Source of the DNA: Gammaproteobacteria bacterium
GTDB lineage: Bacteria > Pseudomonadota > Gammaproteobacteria > GCA-001735895
Direction of reading: 5' to 3'
NCBI GenBank assembly: GCA_024229615.1
Contig: JAAESG010000297.1
Span: 1-33,392, forward strand
Length of the DNA stretch: 33,392 bases
Shown: one piece after another, positions 1 through 8,888 of the stretch
Numbering within the stretch: position 1 is the stretch's first letter
How the letters are laid out: each line of letters opens with the position of its first letter
Notes under the pieces: model-generated
Databases searched by the model: none
Told to the model about the DNA's origin: nothing
What the model saw: only the letters and a program-made list of their open reading frames with translations
Made by a program: the position numbers and the translations under genes

Positions 1-49
1 CAGGCCAAGCGCTTGCCATCGACTGCCAAGGCAGTACGATGATCACACC

Positions 50-431
50 ATGCGTGACCTGGGCATCTTGTTCGCTCATTTCATCACAACCATTTGCAAA
101 TTGATGGGGCCGAGTGGAGCCCGGTCCGTCGTGGCAGAATCCTTGCTGGTTAAGCAGCAGTTATTGATCGTTACTCGATCACGTCAACGTGCACCAAAAC
201 TCAATGCCCTGGATCGCGTCGTCTTCGGCCTGTGCGCTCTGTTTATGCATCCGGACCGGATTTATAAATCAGCAATTGCGATAAAACCTACGACTATTCT
301 TAGCGCCTCGCGCCCTGGTTATACGAAAATACCGACTTCTCTTCTCGCCCAAGGCTCCCGGTAAGGCAGGCCCGAAGGGTCCTGCGCTTGAGCTGATCAA
401 AATCAGCTGTTTATGGACGGACACTAAATAG
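50..431 (+). pseudogene. Decayed integrase/transposase N-terminal fragment
   Basis: Translation from 50 gives a segment (LMGPSGARSVVAESLLVKQQ, then a Ser/Arg-rich stretch and LDRVVFGLCALF) that I recognise from memory as the N-terminal region of a family of integrase-core (rve/DDE) transposases. The match continues only after a frame change near 299-302. The next frame then reads KYRLLFSPK, PGKAGPKGP and ALELIK, again typical of that family just before its catalytic core. It runs to a stop at 429-431. The DDE catalytic core is missing, so this is a frameshifted, 3'-truncated remnant. A solo copy of a repeat seen elsewhere in the window lies about 70 bp downstream (484-506) and may be the old element's end. 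The family call is from memory of conserved motifs; frameshift and truncation are visible directly. Confidence 0.6.
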
Positions 432-450
432 GAATTCGCCAGGGACACGA

Positions 451-506
451 CCTCTCGTCGTCTCGCAACGAGTGGTAACGAGTGGTGGTGAGAAATGCGG
501 GCTAGC
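451..506. repeat. Solo copy of a short dispersed repeat (copy 1)
   Basis: Positions 484-506 carry GGTGGTGAGAAATGCGGGCT followed by AGC. The 20-bp core is identical to the right arm of the palindromic copy at 29364-29431 and, in reverse complement, to the copy at 19205-19246. The sequence just before it (CGTCGT at about 456) resembles the inner part of the other copies less closely. Only one arm is present. Its outer end points right, away from the integrase remnant upstream, so it could be the right-hand end of a decayed insertion sequence. Confidence 0.6.
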
Positions 507-598
507 TGAGTCTGCCAGGTTTGTAAGTTAATTGTGTTGTCGAACACAAAAGTGTCTCTGTCACTGCGGGTTCTGAATACGAGTGCCGAATCTGGGTC
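507..598. other. Short non-coding stretch downstream of the GGDEF-EAL gene
   Basis: No gene is seen. The one structure noted is a small inverted repeat, TTGTGTT (532-538) and AACACAA (543-549), with a four-base loop. It lies just beyond the stop of the minus-strand GGDEF-EAL gene and could be a weak terminator for it, but no clear T-run follows on the minus strand. Confidence 0.3.
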
Positions 599-3004
599 TT
601 AAAATGGATGGGCAACTTCCTTTGGCCCGGAGTCACTCTGTTCGTCCTGTAACAGTAGTACCAGATCGTCGAAAGCGATTGGTTTACTGAAATAATATCC
701 CTGCATTAAATTGCATCGCTGCCGCTTCAGAAAATCGAGTTGCTCTTTAATTTCCACTCCTTCCGCGACCGTTTTCATGCCCAATTCCCTGGCCATGTTG
801 ATAATGGCGATGGTGATCGACATGTCGTCTTTATCCTCGGGGATGTCCTGGATAAAAGAACGATCGATCTTCAGGGTTGAGATCGGGAAACGCTTGAGAT
901 AGGAGAGCGAGGAATAACCCGTACCGAAATCATCGATCGAGATGGTTACCCCGAGGGCCGATAGTTGGTTCAAAGTCTGATTGACACTATCCAGATCAGA
1001 CATCAGCATGCTTTCGGTAATTTCGAGATCGAGTAGCGCAGGTTTCAAACCGGTTTCATCTAATACCCGGCGAACATTTTCTACCAGGTCAGCCTCCCCA
1101 AGCTGACGAGCAGACAAGTTGACCGATACCTGAATCGAGGGGAATCCCAAATCCTCTAAGCTCTGGTTCTTTTTGCAGGCTTCAGCCAACACCCATTCGC
1201 CGATTGGCATGATTAGACCTGTTTCCTCGGCCAGGGGAATGAATTTATCCGGGGGTATCAATCCTCGATCTGGGTGGTCCCAGCGAATCAGCGCCTCCAT
1301 CCCCACGATTTTGCCATTTTCGATATCGACCTGGGGTTGATAGACCAGCTTAAATTCGTCTTGTGATAACGCCTGTCTTAACTCGTGTTCGAGTTCCAGA
1401 CGTTCTTCTACCTGCGCGGTCATTTTCTGGCTAAAAAACTGATAGTTGTTACGACCTGTGTTCTTGGCGTAATACATGGCAGCATCTGCGTTTTTCATCA
1501 GGTTCTCTACACTTTGATCGTCAAAAGGATGCAGCACGATCCCGATGCTGGTCGTCGTAAAAAAATCCCTGCCGTTGATATGAAAGGGAGCAGAAAACTT
1601 CTCGATGATCTTTTCTGCAACAACCGTGACGTTGTGTATGGTTTTAATATCATGCAGCACCAGGGTGAACTCATCGCCCCCCCATCGAGCTACGGTATCG
1701 CAGGCACGCATACAGCTGCGCAATCGTTCTGCGGCCTCGATTAACAGGCGATCACCCGCGTCGTGGCCCATACTGTCGTTGATTTTCTTGAAATGATCGA
1801 GATCGAGAAACAAGACTGCGATCAGGTGATCATCGCGATCAGCTTCCTTCATGGCTTGTGCAAGCCGATCGACGAACAGGCTGCGGTTTGGCAAATCGGT
1901 AAGATCATCATAGAAAGCAAGATAATTCAGGCGTTCCTCTGTTTTTTTCTGCTCGCTGGTATCAAGTATGATTGCAACGTAAACCGGTGGATCTTCCGTG
2001 GGCGAATATTGAAGTCGTACCTCGACCGGATAGGTGGAGCCGTCTTTCCTCTCGTGTACTGTTTCAAAGTAGACCTGGTCGCGCGTTCCAATACGCAGCG
2101 GTTCGATATAAGCCAGAAACTGATCCCGGGTAATTTCAGGCTTTAAATCCAGCGCCGTCATCTGCAGTAATTCTTCAGTGCTGTAGCCCAGATTGTCACG
2201 CCCACCCCGGTTCACATGTGTGAATTGAAAGTTGTCGGCTGTGAAGATATAGATTTCGTTCGACGACTCATCCAACAGATGCCCGAGTCGGTCCGAAACT
2301 TCGGAGGCCTGTTTATTTTCCTCTCGTTGTCGCGCCATTATCTTTTCTGCATGGGCAACAAATGTATAGAGAATCAGGTATAACAACCCAAAAATTGCCA
2401 ATACGACTGCGATGACCTGGTACTGCCTGTGTTGAATCTCAGAGAGGGTCGCGGTTATATCGGAGTAGATTTCAATCACGCCAACGACTCGATTACCTCG
2501 GCCACCGCGAATAGGCAGGTAGCTGGACAACACTTGCCGTTTAAAGACGTTATTGCCATCAATTTTGCGGAATTTCTCTCTTACGGAAATTTTGCTGATG
2601 ACTTGACCGTTAATCGCCACCTTACTACCGGGGTAATCCGCCGCTTTGACGTCACCGGTTTGCGTAGCGTCCGTAGAAAACAGCGTTTTGCCCCTGGTAT
2701 CGAACATCTTGATTTTGAGTATGGGTAGCTGCTGCACGATTTTTTCAACATCGTTGTGCAAACTTGTCGACAAAGGGTGGTTCACCAGCTGTGATTTCGG
2801 CAACGATTCTGCGTCTTTTAGAAAATCCCGATACTCTGGCCATAATGTGTTGACGATTGTCTGCGTCAGGGCCAGGTAGTTATGTTCCTCCAGCTCGATC
2901 AGCTGCTCGATCGTGGTGTATCGATAGTAAATGCTTAAAGTTACCGCTGAGGCGATAAAAGCGATGAAGCTGACGATGGAGAAGTAATACCTTAGTTTGA
3001 ACAT
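599..3004 (-). CDS. Membrane-anchored PAS-GGDEF-EAL c-di-GMP enzyme
   Basis: An 801-residue protein with the parts for both making and degrading c-di-GMP. It has an N-terminal transmembrane helix (about 7-26), a periplasmic sensor-like region, a second helix (about 194-216), a PAS domain (about 240-350), then GGDEF and EAL domains. The GGDEF motif is intact at 442-446 and is preceded five residues earlier by RACD, an intact RxxD inhibitory I-site. The EAL domain keeps EAL (570-572), the NLSARQ asparagine, LEITES, DDFGTGYSS, the KIDRSF lysine and AEGVE, so phosphodiesterase activity is plausible. The gene diverges from flgG, with a sigma28-like promoter on its strand at 3098-3124, suggesting expression with late flagellar genes. 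The start at 3004 has no strong Shine-Dalgarno. Domain calls are firm; which activity dominates, and the periplasmic signal, are unknown. Confidence 0.93.
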   Translation of the reverse strand: MFKLRYYFSIVSFIAFIASAVTLSIYYRYTTIEQLIELEEHNYLALTQTIVNTLWPEYRDFLKDAESLPKSQLVNHPLSTSLHNDVEKIVQQLPILKIKMFDTRGKTLFSTDATQTGDVKAADYPGSKVAINGQVISKISVREKFRKIDGNNVFKRQVLSSYLPIRGGRGNRVVGVIEIYSDITATLSEIQHRQYQVIAVVLAIFGLLYLILYTFVAHAEKIMARQREENKQASEVSDRLGHLLDESSNEIYIFTADNFQFTHVNRGGRDNLGYSTEELLQMTALDLKPEITRDQFLAYIEPLRIGTRDQVYFETVHERKDGSTYPVEVRLQYSPTEDPPVYVAIILDTSEQKKTEERLNYLAFYDDLTDLPNRSLFVDRLAQAMKEADRDDHLIAVLFLDLDHFKKINDSMGHDAGDRLLIEAAERLRSCMRACDTVARWGGDEFTLVLHDIKTIHNVTVVAEKIIEKFSAPFHINGRDFFTTTSIGIVLHPFDDQSVENLMKNADAAMYYAKNTGRNNYQFFSQKMTAQVEERLELEHELRQALSQDEFKLVYQPQVDIENGKIVGMEALIRWDHPDRGLIPPDKFIPLAEETGLIMPIGEWVLAEACKKNQSLEDLGFPSIQVSVNLSARQLGEADLVENVRRVLDETGLKPALLDLEITESMLMSDLDSVNQTLNQLSALGVTISIDDFGTGYSSLSYLKRFPISTLKIDRSFIQDIPEDKDDMSITIAIINMARELGMKTVAEGVEIKEQLDFLKRQRCNLMQGYYFSKPIAFDDLVLLLQDEQSDSGPKEVAHPF

Positions 3005-3097
3005 TGGTTAAACAGCAATTTCGTGTTGTGTTTAATCGCTAATCCCGATCGAGCAAGGCTTCACGAACGCGATCACAAGATAACGACTTATGGAAAT

Positions 3098-3124
3098 TTA
3101 TCGACAACTCGAGTAATAACTTAA
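3098..3124 (-). promoter_or_regulatory. Sigma28 (FliA)-like promoter for the GGDEF-EAL gene
   Basis: On the minus strand TTAAGTTA (3117-3124) is followed by an 11-base spacer and GTCGATAA (3098-3105). Consensus is TAAAGTTT-N11-GCCGATAA, so 13 of 16 positions match with exact spacing. Transcription would start near 3090, giving a leader of about 85 nt. The -35 half lies inside the left arm of the inverted repeat at 3116-3155, so anything binding that dyad would interfere. Confidence 0.55.
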
Positions 3125-3155
3125 ACCTGAACCCACGGATTCAGGTTTAAGTTAT
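3116..3155. repeat. Perfect 16-bp inverted repeat in the divergent intergenic region
   Basis: ATAACTTAAACCTGAA (3116-3131) and TTCAGGTTTAAGTTAT (3140-3155) are perfect reverse complements separated by eight bases. The dyad lies upstream of both divergent genes, so it is not in the usual place for a terminator, and it is AT-rich without a T-run. It overlaps the -35 element of the sigma28-like promoter facing left and lies about 125 bp upstream of the sigma54-like promoter of flgG, a suitable distance for an activator site. An operator or enhancer-type dyad is the likelier reading; a relic terminator is the alternative. Confidence 0.6.
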
Positions 3156-3279
3156 CTCACGTCCTGCTCTCGAAAATATGGTATGAAATCTTTCGATTCG
3201 GCACAGGTTAGTCGTTATTCCGTATTTCGCTGCCTTGGCATACGGAAAATCATAATCCGCCTTGCCTCACAGGCGCGAT

Positions 3280-3295
3280 TGGCATGGTAACTGCA
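3280..3295 (+). promoter_or_regulatory. Sigma54 promoter for the flgG operon
   Basis: TGGCATGGTAACTGCA keeps GG and GC at the 10-base spacing of -24/-12 promoters (consensus TGGCACG-N4-TTGCA). Transcription would start near 3307, about 24 bases before the flgG ATG. It fits a FleQ-type middle promoter. Confidence 0.65.
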
Positions 3296-3330
3296 TAGTT
3301 CTTCGTCAGAACCTAGATGGAGAGCACAAC

Positions 3331-4116
3331 ATGAACCAATCCCTTTGGATTGCAAAAACCGGACTCGATGCGCAGCAGACGCGACTGTCGGTGATATCCA
3401 ACAACTTGGCCAACGTCAGTACCACCGGATTCAAGCAATCGCGCGCGGTATTTGAAGATCTTCTGTATCAAAACCTGCGCCAGGTGGGCGCTCAGACCTC
3501 CGAAGACACGCGTTTACCCTCGGGTTTGATGCTTGGAACCGGTAGCCGCGTGGTCGCAACCGAAAAGATTCATACCCAGGGCAACATTGAAACCACCGGT
3601 AAATCGCTCGATGTCGCGATCGACGGCAAGGGGTTTTTCCCGGTGTTATTACCCGATGGTGAGCTCGCTTATACCCGCGATGGCAGTTTCATGATCTCCG
3701 ACCAGGGGCAATTGGTTACCGCCAGCGGCTACGAATTGCAGCCCGGAATCACCCTGCCGACCGATACCCAGTCGGTGACCATTGGTACCGATGGTACCGT
3801 CAGTGTGCAACTGCCGAACCAGTCGTCGCCGAGCATCATAGGCAATCTTCAAATAGCAAACTTCATTAATCCCACCGGTCTACAGTCGATCGGGGAAAAC
3901 CTCTATGTTGAATCAGCTTCTAGCGGCACCGCACAAGAAGGTACGCCAGGCCAAACAGGACTGGGACGTTTGCGTCAGGGTTCGCTCGAGTCCTCGAATG
4001 TGAATATTGTCGAGGAGATGGTCAGCATGATTGAAACCCAGCGTGCCTACGAAATGAATTCGAAAGTGATTTCAACAGCCGATGGTATGTTGCAATACCT
4101 CAACAACAATACCTAG
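3331..4116 (+). CDS. flgG: Flagellar distal rod protein FlgG
   Basis: A 261-residue protein of normal FlgG length. It opens with the rod/hook family motif ([14 protein letters not shown]), has the IDGKGFF and TRDGSF segments of the central region, and ends with the conserved [20 protein letters not shown] coiled region. FlgG polymerises to form the distal rod that crosses the periplasm to the hook. The ATG at 3331 is chosen because GGAG at 3319-3322 is well spaced and because an upstream TTG at 3262 would start before the sigma54 promoter. It is first of flgGHIJKL, with its stop 5 bases before flgH. Unusually, flgBCDEF do not precede it; the neighbour is the divergent GGDEF-EAL gene. Confidence 0.96.
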   Translation: MNQSLWIAKTGLDAQQTRLSVISNNLANVSTTGFKQSRAVFEDLLYQNLRQVGAQTSEDTRLPSGLMLGTGSRVVATEKIHTQGNIETTGKSLDVAIDGKGFFPVLLPDGELAYTRDGSFMISDQGQLVTASGYELQPGITLPTDTQSVTIGTDGTVSVQLPNQSSPSIIGNLQIANFINPTGLQSIGENLYVESASSGTAQEGTPGQTGLGRLRQGSLESSNVNIVEEMVSMIETQRAYEMNSKVISTADGMLQYLNNNT

Positions 4117-4121
4117 GTGAC

Positions 4122-4814
4122 ATGATGAAGCGCTTTTCCAGACCAATTCAGATACTGCTGCTGGTAAGCCTGGGGGTGGGTTGTGCGCAAACCCGGATCG
4201 TGGTGCAGCCCGATCCGCAGTATGCCCCGATAGACCTGACAGCGGTGGCGTACAAACCCGAACCCAACGGCTCGATTTTCCAGGCTGGACGGTCGATTCG
4301 GCTGTTCGAAGACAACAAGGCATTTCGTATCGGCGACGTGCTTAGTGTGACCTTGCTGGAATCGACCAATGCTTCGAAGTCGGCTGCCACCAATACCGAC
4401 AAGGATGATGAAATCGATCTGAGTGCTTCCGCCATCTTCGGTAGTAGCGGACCCACGATTAACGGGAATTCGGTGCTGTCGAGTTCGCTCCTTGGTGAAC
4501 GTGAGTTTTCCGGTAGCGGGGATAGCGAACAGAGCAATAGTCTGAGCGGTGAGATTGCGGTGACCGTGGTCGATGTTTTGCCCAATGGCAACTTGTCGGT
4601 ACGTGGCGAAAAAATCATCGGACTTAACCAGGGATCGGAATTTATTCGAATCTCCGGCCTGGTCAGACCACAGGATGTAAGTTCGGACAATATCGTGGTG
4701 TCGAGCAAGGTGGCCAACTCGCGAATTTTCTATGGCGGTGGCGGTGTGGTTGCCGAATCCAATACTCGTGGCTGGCTATCACGCTTTTTCGATAGCCCGA
4801 TGTTTCCGTTTTAG
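4122..4814 (+). CDS. flgH: Flagellar L-ring lipoprotein FlgH
   Basis: A 230-residue outer-membrane lipoprotein forming the L-ring around the rod. The N-terminus has basic residues, a hydrophobic stretch and the lipobox LGVGC, with the lipidated Cys at residue 21. The C-terminal half has the family pattern (SGEIAVTVVDVLPNGNLSVR, GEKIIGLNQGSEFIRISG, VRPQDV, and a terminal Gly-rich GWLSRFFD). Two ATGs are adjacent (4122 and 4125); the second is slightly better spaced from the AGGTGA at 4115-4120. It lies between flgG and flgI, 9 bases before flgI. Confidence 0.95.
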   Translation: MMKRFSRPIQILLLVSLGVGCAQTRIVVQPDPQYAPIDLTAVAYKPEPNGSIFQAGRSIRLFEDNKAFRIGDVLSVTLLESTNASKSAATNTDKDDEIDLSASAIFGSSGPTINGNSVLSSSLLGEREFSGSGDSEQSNSLSGEIAVTVVDVLPNGNLSVRGEKIIGLNQGSEFIRISGLVRPQDVSSDNIVVSSKVANSRIFYGGGGVVAESNTRGWLSRFFDSPMFPF

Positions 4815-4823
4815 GAGCGTGAT

Positions 4824-5927
4824 ATGAAATTCTCGAAAACTATTATCTTGTTGTTTTTAATCGGGTTTATGGGTAATGTCTGGGCCGAGCGCATCAAGGA
4901 TATCACCTCGATCAAGGGCGTTCGCAGCAACCAACTGGTCGGCTATGGCCTGGTCGTGGGTCTCGATGGGTCGGGCGATCAGACTTCACAAACACCTTTC
5001 ACCGTGCAAAGCCTGAAAAGCATGCTCTCCCAGTATGGAATAACCTTACCGCCCGATATCAATCCGCAGGTGAAGAATATTGCCGCGGTGACGGTTCACG
5101 CCGATTTGCCGCCATTCGCGAAAATAGGTCAGACCATCGATGTTACGGTTTCATCGCTCGGAAACGCCAAGAGCTTGCGTGGTGGTAGCCTGATCATGAC
5201 TCCGCTAAAAGGTGCCGATGGCAATATTTATGCACTCGCCCAGGGTAACCTGATCGTTGGAGGCCTCGGTATCGAAGGCGCCGATGGTTCGTCGATTACG
5301 ATCAACGTGCCGAGCGTTGGACGCATTCCTGGCGGTGGCAGCATCGAACGTGAAATTGCCAATCCATTTGCCAGCGGCGACAAGGTCATTCTCAATCTGA
5401 AGCGGGCGGATTTCACTACAGCGAAACGTCTCGCCGACACGATTAACCAGATCCTCGGGCCGAACAATGCGCGTGCCAAGGATAGCGTTACGGTCGCGAT
5501 CAATGCCCCGAAAGATATTTCGCAGCGTGTTGGATTCATGTCTTTCATCGAAAACCTCGAGTTCCAGCCGGGAGAGGCGGCGGCCAAGGTTATCATCAAC
5601 TCACGCTCCGGCACCGTGGTGATCGGCAATCATGTCAAGGTTTATTCAGCCGCGGTATCGCACGGCAACCTGACCGTGACCATCACCAATACCGTCGACG
5701 TAGAACAACCCGGCCCCTTCAGCGGCGGCACCACGACTGAAAATGTACAGTCGGATATCGAGGTGACCGCCGAAGACAACCGCATGTTCCGTTTCCCCAG
5801 AGGGGTTACCCTGAGTGAAATAGTGCGTGCGGTGAATCAGGTAGGTGCTTCGCCCGGTGACCTGGTAGCGATTCTCGAGTCGCTCAAGCAGGTTGGGGCA
5901 CTGAGCGCCGAATTGATCGTGATTTAG
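4824..5927 (+). CDS. flgI: Flagellar P-ring protein FlgI
   Basis: A 367-residue periplasmic protein that assembles the P-ring in the peptidoglycan layer. A Sec signal peptide of about 21 residues ends in VWA before ERIKDI. The mature protein starts with the FlgI hallmark [20 protein letters not shown], continues with GSGDQ and [12 protein letters not shown], and ends with the conserved [21 protein letters not shown]. Length is normal for the family. An AGGAG Shine-Dalgarno overlaps the flgH stop, so translation is probably coupled. Confidence 0.97.
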   Translation: MKFSKTIILLFLIGFMGNVWAERIKDITSIKGVRSNQLVGYGLVVGLDGSGDQTSQTPFTVQSLKSMLSQYGITLPPDINPQVKNIAAVTVHADLPPFAKIGQTIDVTVSSLGNAKSLRGGSLIMTPLKGADGNIYALAQGNLIVGGLGIEGADGSSITINVPSVGRIPGGGSIEREIANPFASGDKVILNLKRADFTTAKRLADTINQILGPNNARAKDSVTVAINAPKDISQRVGFMSFIENLEFQPGEAAAKVIINSRSGTVVIGNHVKVYSAAVSHGNLTVTITNTVDVEQPGPFSGGTTTENVQSDIEVTAEDNRMFRFPRGVTLSEIVRAVNQVGASPGDLVAILESLKQVGALSAELIVI

Positions 5928-5939
5928 TCGGGATCAGCC

Positions 5940-6971
5940 ATGTCGATTTCCAATCAGGCCGACTTTTTCCTGAATTTTAAGCAGTTCGGTGAGATGAAAC
6001 TGGCAGCACGCGAGCGCTCGGATGATGCCGCACAATCTGTCGCGCGACAGTTTGAGGGTTTGTTCGTACAGCAAATGCTGGCGGCGATGCGTTCGGCATC
6101 GAAAATCGATAACGTGCAAAATAGTGCGCACCTGGATTTTTACCAGGAAATGTATGACAAACAACTGGCGCAAAGCATCGCCGCGCAGGACAGACTCGGC
6201 GTTGCCAGAATGATCCTGCAGCAAATGCCTGCAACCGAAGGATTATCCGATCAGGATCAAGCGAATGATAATACGCAAGACATCGATCTGCTAATGCCTG
6301 TCGCGAAGCCTGGCGATTTTGTTTCCGAAGTTATAAAACCTGTCGTTTCGAGCACCGTTCACACGACTGTAGCCGGGAATGGAGAAGCGTACTCGGCGGT
6401 GGTGCTGAATAAAGTCCTGGATGATGATTTTGCCGAAGTCGCGCGCATCGAGCGGGACAATAACCGTTGGCAAACTCCGGGCCGATTTATTACCGATATT
6501 TTACCGCTGGCCGAATCCGCTGCACAAACCCTGGGTGTCAGCGCCAGTTTACTTGTTGCACAAGCCGCACTGGAGACTGGCTGGGGCAGACATATGATGA
6601 AATTTGACGATGGCCGCAGCAGTAACAATCTGTTTGGTATCAAGGCCGGTGTCGGTTGGCCGGGTGGTTCGCTGAGCAAATCATCGCTGGAATCCCGTGA
6701 CGGTATCCTGCTAAGCCAGGTATCAAGTTTTCGCGCCTACGCCTCGCCGGCACAAAGCATTGCGGATTACGTTGATTTTGTGCAGAACAACCCACGCTAT
6801 CAGCCGGCGCTGAAGCATGCCGGCGATGACCAATCCTATATCCGTGAGCTCCACAATGCGGGTTATGCGACCGATCCGCACTATGCAGACAAGGTGCTTA
6901 ACATATTAAATGGCGGGGTTTTACAAGACATGCTCGCCGAACTCAAGCAGGGAGTAAGCTATCATGCCTGA
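5940..6971 (+). CDS. flgJ: Rod-cap and peptidoglycan hydrolase FlgJ
   Basis: A 343-residue two-domain FlgJ. Residues about 20-100 form the rod-binding domain (ARQFEGLFVQQMLAAMRSAS and FYQEMYDKQLA). Residues about 185-335 form the glucosaminidase domain (LLVAQAALETGWGRHMM with candidate catalytic Glu at about 212, NNLFGIKAG, FRAYASPAQSIADYVDFV, NAGYATDPHYADKVL). The linker is variable. FlgJ caps the growing rod and opens a hole in peptidoglycan. Dual-domain FlgJ is typical of beta- and gammaproteobacteria. Its last codons overlap the flgK start by 8 bases. Confidence 0.95.
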   Translation: MSISNQADFFLNFKQFGEMKLAARERSDDAAQSVARQFEGLFVQQMLAAMRSASKIDNVQNSAHLDFYQEMYDKQLAQSIAAQDRLGVARMILQQMPATEGLSDQDQANDNTQDIDLLMPVAKPGDFVSEVIKPVVSSTVHTTVAGNGEAYSAVVLNKVLDDDFAEVARIERDNNRWQTPGRFITDILPLAESAAQTLGVSASLLVAQAALETGWGRHMMKFDDGRSSNNLFGIKAGVGWPGGSLSKSSLESRDGILLSQVSSFRAYASPAQSIADYVDFVQNNPRYQPALKHAGDDQSYIRELHNAGYATDPHYADKVLNILNGGVLQDMLAELKQGVSYHA

Positions 6972-8886
6972 TCTACTCAATACCGCGGTCAGCGGTCTGC
7001 TGTCTCATCAGCGGGCGTTGAGCACTACCAGTCACAACATTGCCAATGTCAATACACCTGGTTACAGCCGTCAGAATGTCGAATTTGATACCAACAACCC
7101 GTCTTTTTTTGGGGGCAACTTCTATGGCAATGGTGTTCAGATAGCATCGGTTTCCCGATCCTATGATCAATTCTTGACGCGGGAGGTCCGCGATACCACG
7201 TCGGTCCATGCACGCGCCGCCAGGTTTAGTGAATTGGCCTCGCACATCGACGATGTGCTCGCCGACCCGCAAGGCGGGATCAGTCCGATGCTGCATGATT
7301 TTTTCGAGTCAGTGCAGGATTTGGCCGACGATCCGGCTTCGAGCACGGCACGTTACGCGATGATCAACACCGCTCAATCGCTGGCAGGTCGTTTCCATAG
7401 CATCGATAACCGTTTTGAAGAACTGGCGCAGAATACAAAAACCGATATCCGCGATGTCGTCGATCAAATCAATAACCTGGTAACGCAGATACGCGAGATC
7501 AATATTGCGCTGAATGATATCGCCCCATCCGCGGCGGCCAGCCAACAGTCGGCCGATCTACTCGATCAACGCGATGCGCTACTGGATGAGCTCGCGAGCA
7601 AGATAGATATTACCGTGATCGACGAGAGTCAGAGTAATCTGTCGATTTTCATCGGTAATGGTCAGACTATGCTCAGCGGAACCGAGGCCTTTTCGTTAAG
7701 TACTCAGCCCGACGTCAGTGATCCTTCGAAGGACGTCATCGCCTACAACGGCCTGATTTCGGTCTACGATATCAACGCCCACCTGTCGGGTGGTGAGCTT
7801 GGTGGATTGCTTGATTTTCGCTCCGGGGTGCTTGATCCAACCCGAAATGCGCTCGGTCGCAGTGCGATTGGGCTAGCCGAGATTTTCAATGCGCAAATGC
7901 GCGATGGTATGGATTTAAACGGTAATCTCGGGCAGGATTTTTTCAATTACAGCGGCCCGCAATCGATTGCTTATGCGAGTAATACCGGAAGCGCAACCGT
8001 CGCCACGGTGATTAGCGATGTCAGCGCACTCACCACCGATGACTATCAATTGACTTTCGACGGTGTCAATTGGACGCTGACCTCGGACAGTGGTAGCAGT
8101 GCCAGTGTCGCCAACGGAGCGCCGGCGACCCTGGTATTTGAAGGTTTGACCCTGACTATCAATGGTGCCACCGCGGTTGCTGGCGATCGCTTCACGATTA
8201 AGCCGACGGTGAACGGCGCAGAGAGTCTGCAGGTTATTACGTCCGACCCGAGTGAAATAGCCGCGGCGCTACCGATTCGCAGCAGCGCATCACTCAACAA
8301 TCTCGGTAACGTCAATATCAGTGCCGGCGTGGTTACTGATGTCACGAATCCAAATCTGCTCAACACCGCAACCCTGACCTTCGATAATCCACCGACCAGT
8401 TTGCGTGCCGATGTTGATGTCGTGGTCGGTGGGGTAGCTTATGCAACGGGTGCTGCGATCCCCTACAGCAACAACATGGTCGTCGATGCCAATGGCTGGC
8501 AAATCAATCTGAATGGTGCGGCGCAAGCCGGTGATGTTTTTACGATCGAGTCGAATCTGGGTGGTACGGGTGATAATCGTAACGCTCTGAATCTCGCCAA
8601 CTTGCAAAACAGTGGCGTATTCGATGGTGGTGTCGCCAGTTTTCAGGAAGATTACAGCTCCCTGGTCGGTTTTGTCGGTTCTCAAACCCGGGCGGCTAAT
8701 CTCGAACGCGATGCACAGGAATCACTTTTATTTCAGGCGATAGATCGAAAATCTTCTAAAGCTTCCGTCAATCTGGACGAAGAAGCAGCTGATCTGGTGC
8801 GTTATCAGCAGGCCTACGAAGCAACCGCTCGGCTGATCAGCACCGCTCAGATCCTATTTGAAACATTGCTCGATAGTGTAAGGTAA
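6964..8886 (+). CDS. flgK: Hook-filament junction protein FlgK (HAP1)
   Basis: A 640-residue hook-associated protein 1 linking hook to filament. The N-terminus has LLNTAVSGLLSHQRALSTTSHNIANVNTPGYSRQ-type sequence and the C-terminus has the conserved LDEEAADLVRYQQAYEATARLI segment ending in FETLLDS. It is longer than the roughly 550 residues of enteric FlgK because of a central region (about 330-540) with two beta-rich modules of pattern YxLxFDG...WxL...GDxFTI. A related module occurs in FlgL. The start overlaps flgJ and the stop is two bases before flgL. Confidence 0.95.
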   Translation: MPDLLNTAVSGLLSHQRALSTTSHNIANVNTPGYSRQNVEFDTNNPSFFGGNFYGNGVQIASVSRSYDQFLTREVRDTTSVHARAARFSELASHIDDVLADPQGGISPMLHDFFESVQDLADDPASSTARYAMINTAQSLAGRFHSIDNRFEELAQNTKTDIRDVVDQINNLVTQIREINIALNDIAPSAAASQQSADLLDQRDALLDELASKIDITVIDESQSNLSIFIGNGQTMLSGTEAFSLSTQPDVSDPSKDVIAYNGLISVYDINAHLSGGELGGLLDFRSGVLDPTRNALGRSAIGLAEIFNAQMRDGMDLNGNLGQDFFNYSGPQSIAYASNTGSATVATVISDVSALTTDDYQLTFDGVNWTLTSDSGSSASVANGAPATLVFEGLTLTINGATAVAGDRFTIKPTVNGAESLQVITSDPSEIAAALPIRSSASLNNLGNVNISAGVVTDVTNPNLLNTATLTFDNPPTSLRADVDVVVGGVAYATGAAIPYSNNMVVDANGWQINLNGAAQAGDVFTIESNLGGTGDNRNALNLANLQNSGVFDGGVASFQEDYSSLVGFVGSQTRAANLERDAQESLLFQAIDRKSSKASVNLDEEAADLVRYQQAYEATARLISTAQILFETLLDSVR

Positions 8887-8888
8887 CC

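Noticed and set aside
3262-3330. A TTG start extending FlgG by 23 residues
   Set aside because: It would begin before the sigma54 promoter and the extra residues are not FlgG-like; the ATG at 3331 has a good ribosome site.
4148-4717. A 189-codon minus-strand frame inside flgH
   Set aside because: Composition is that of a shadow of flgH codon bias, with no protein features of its own.
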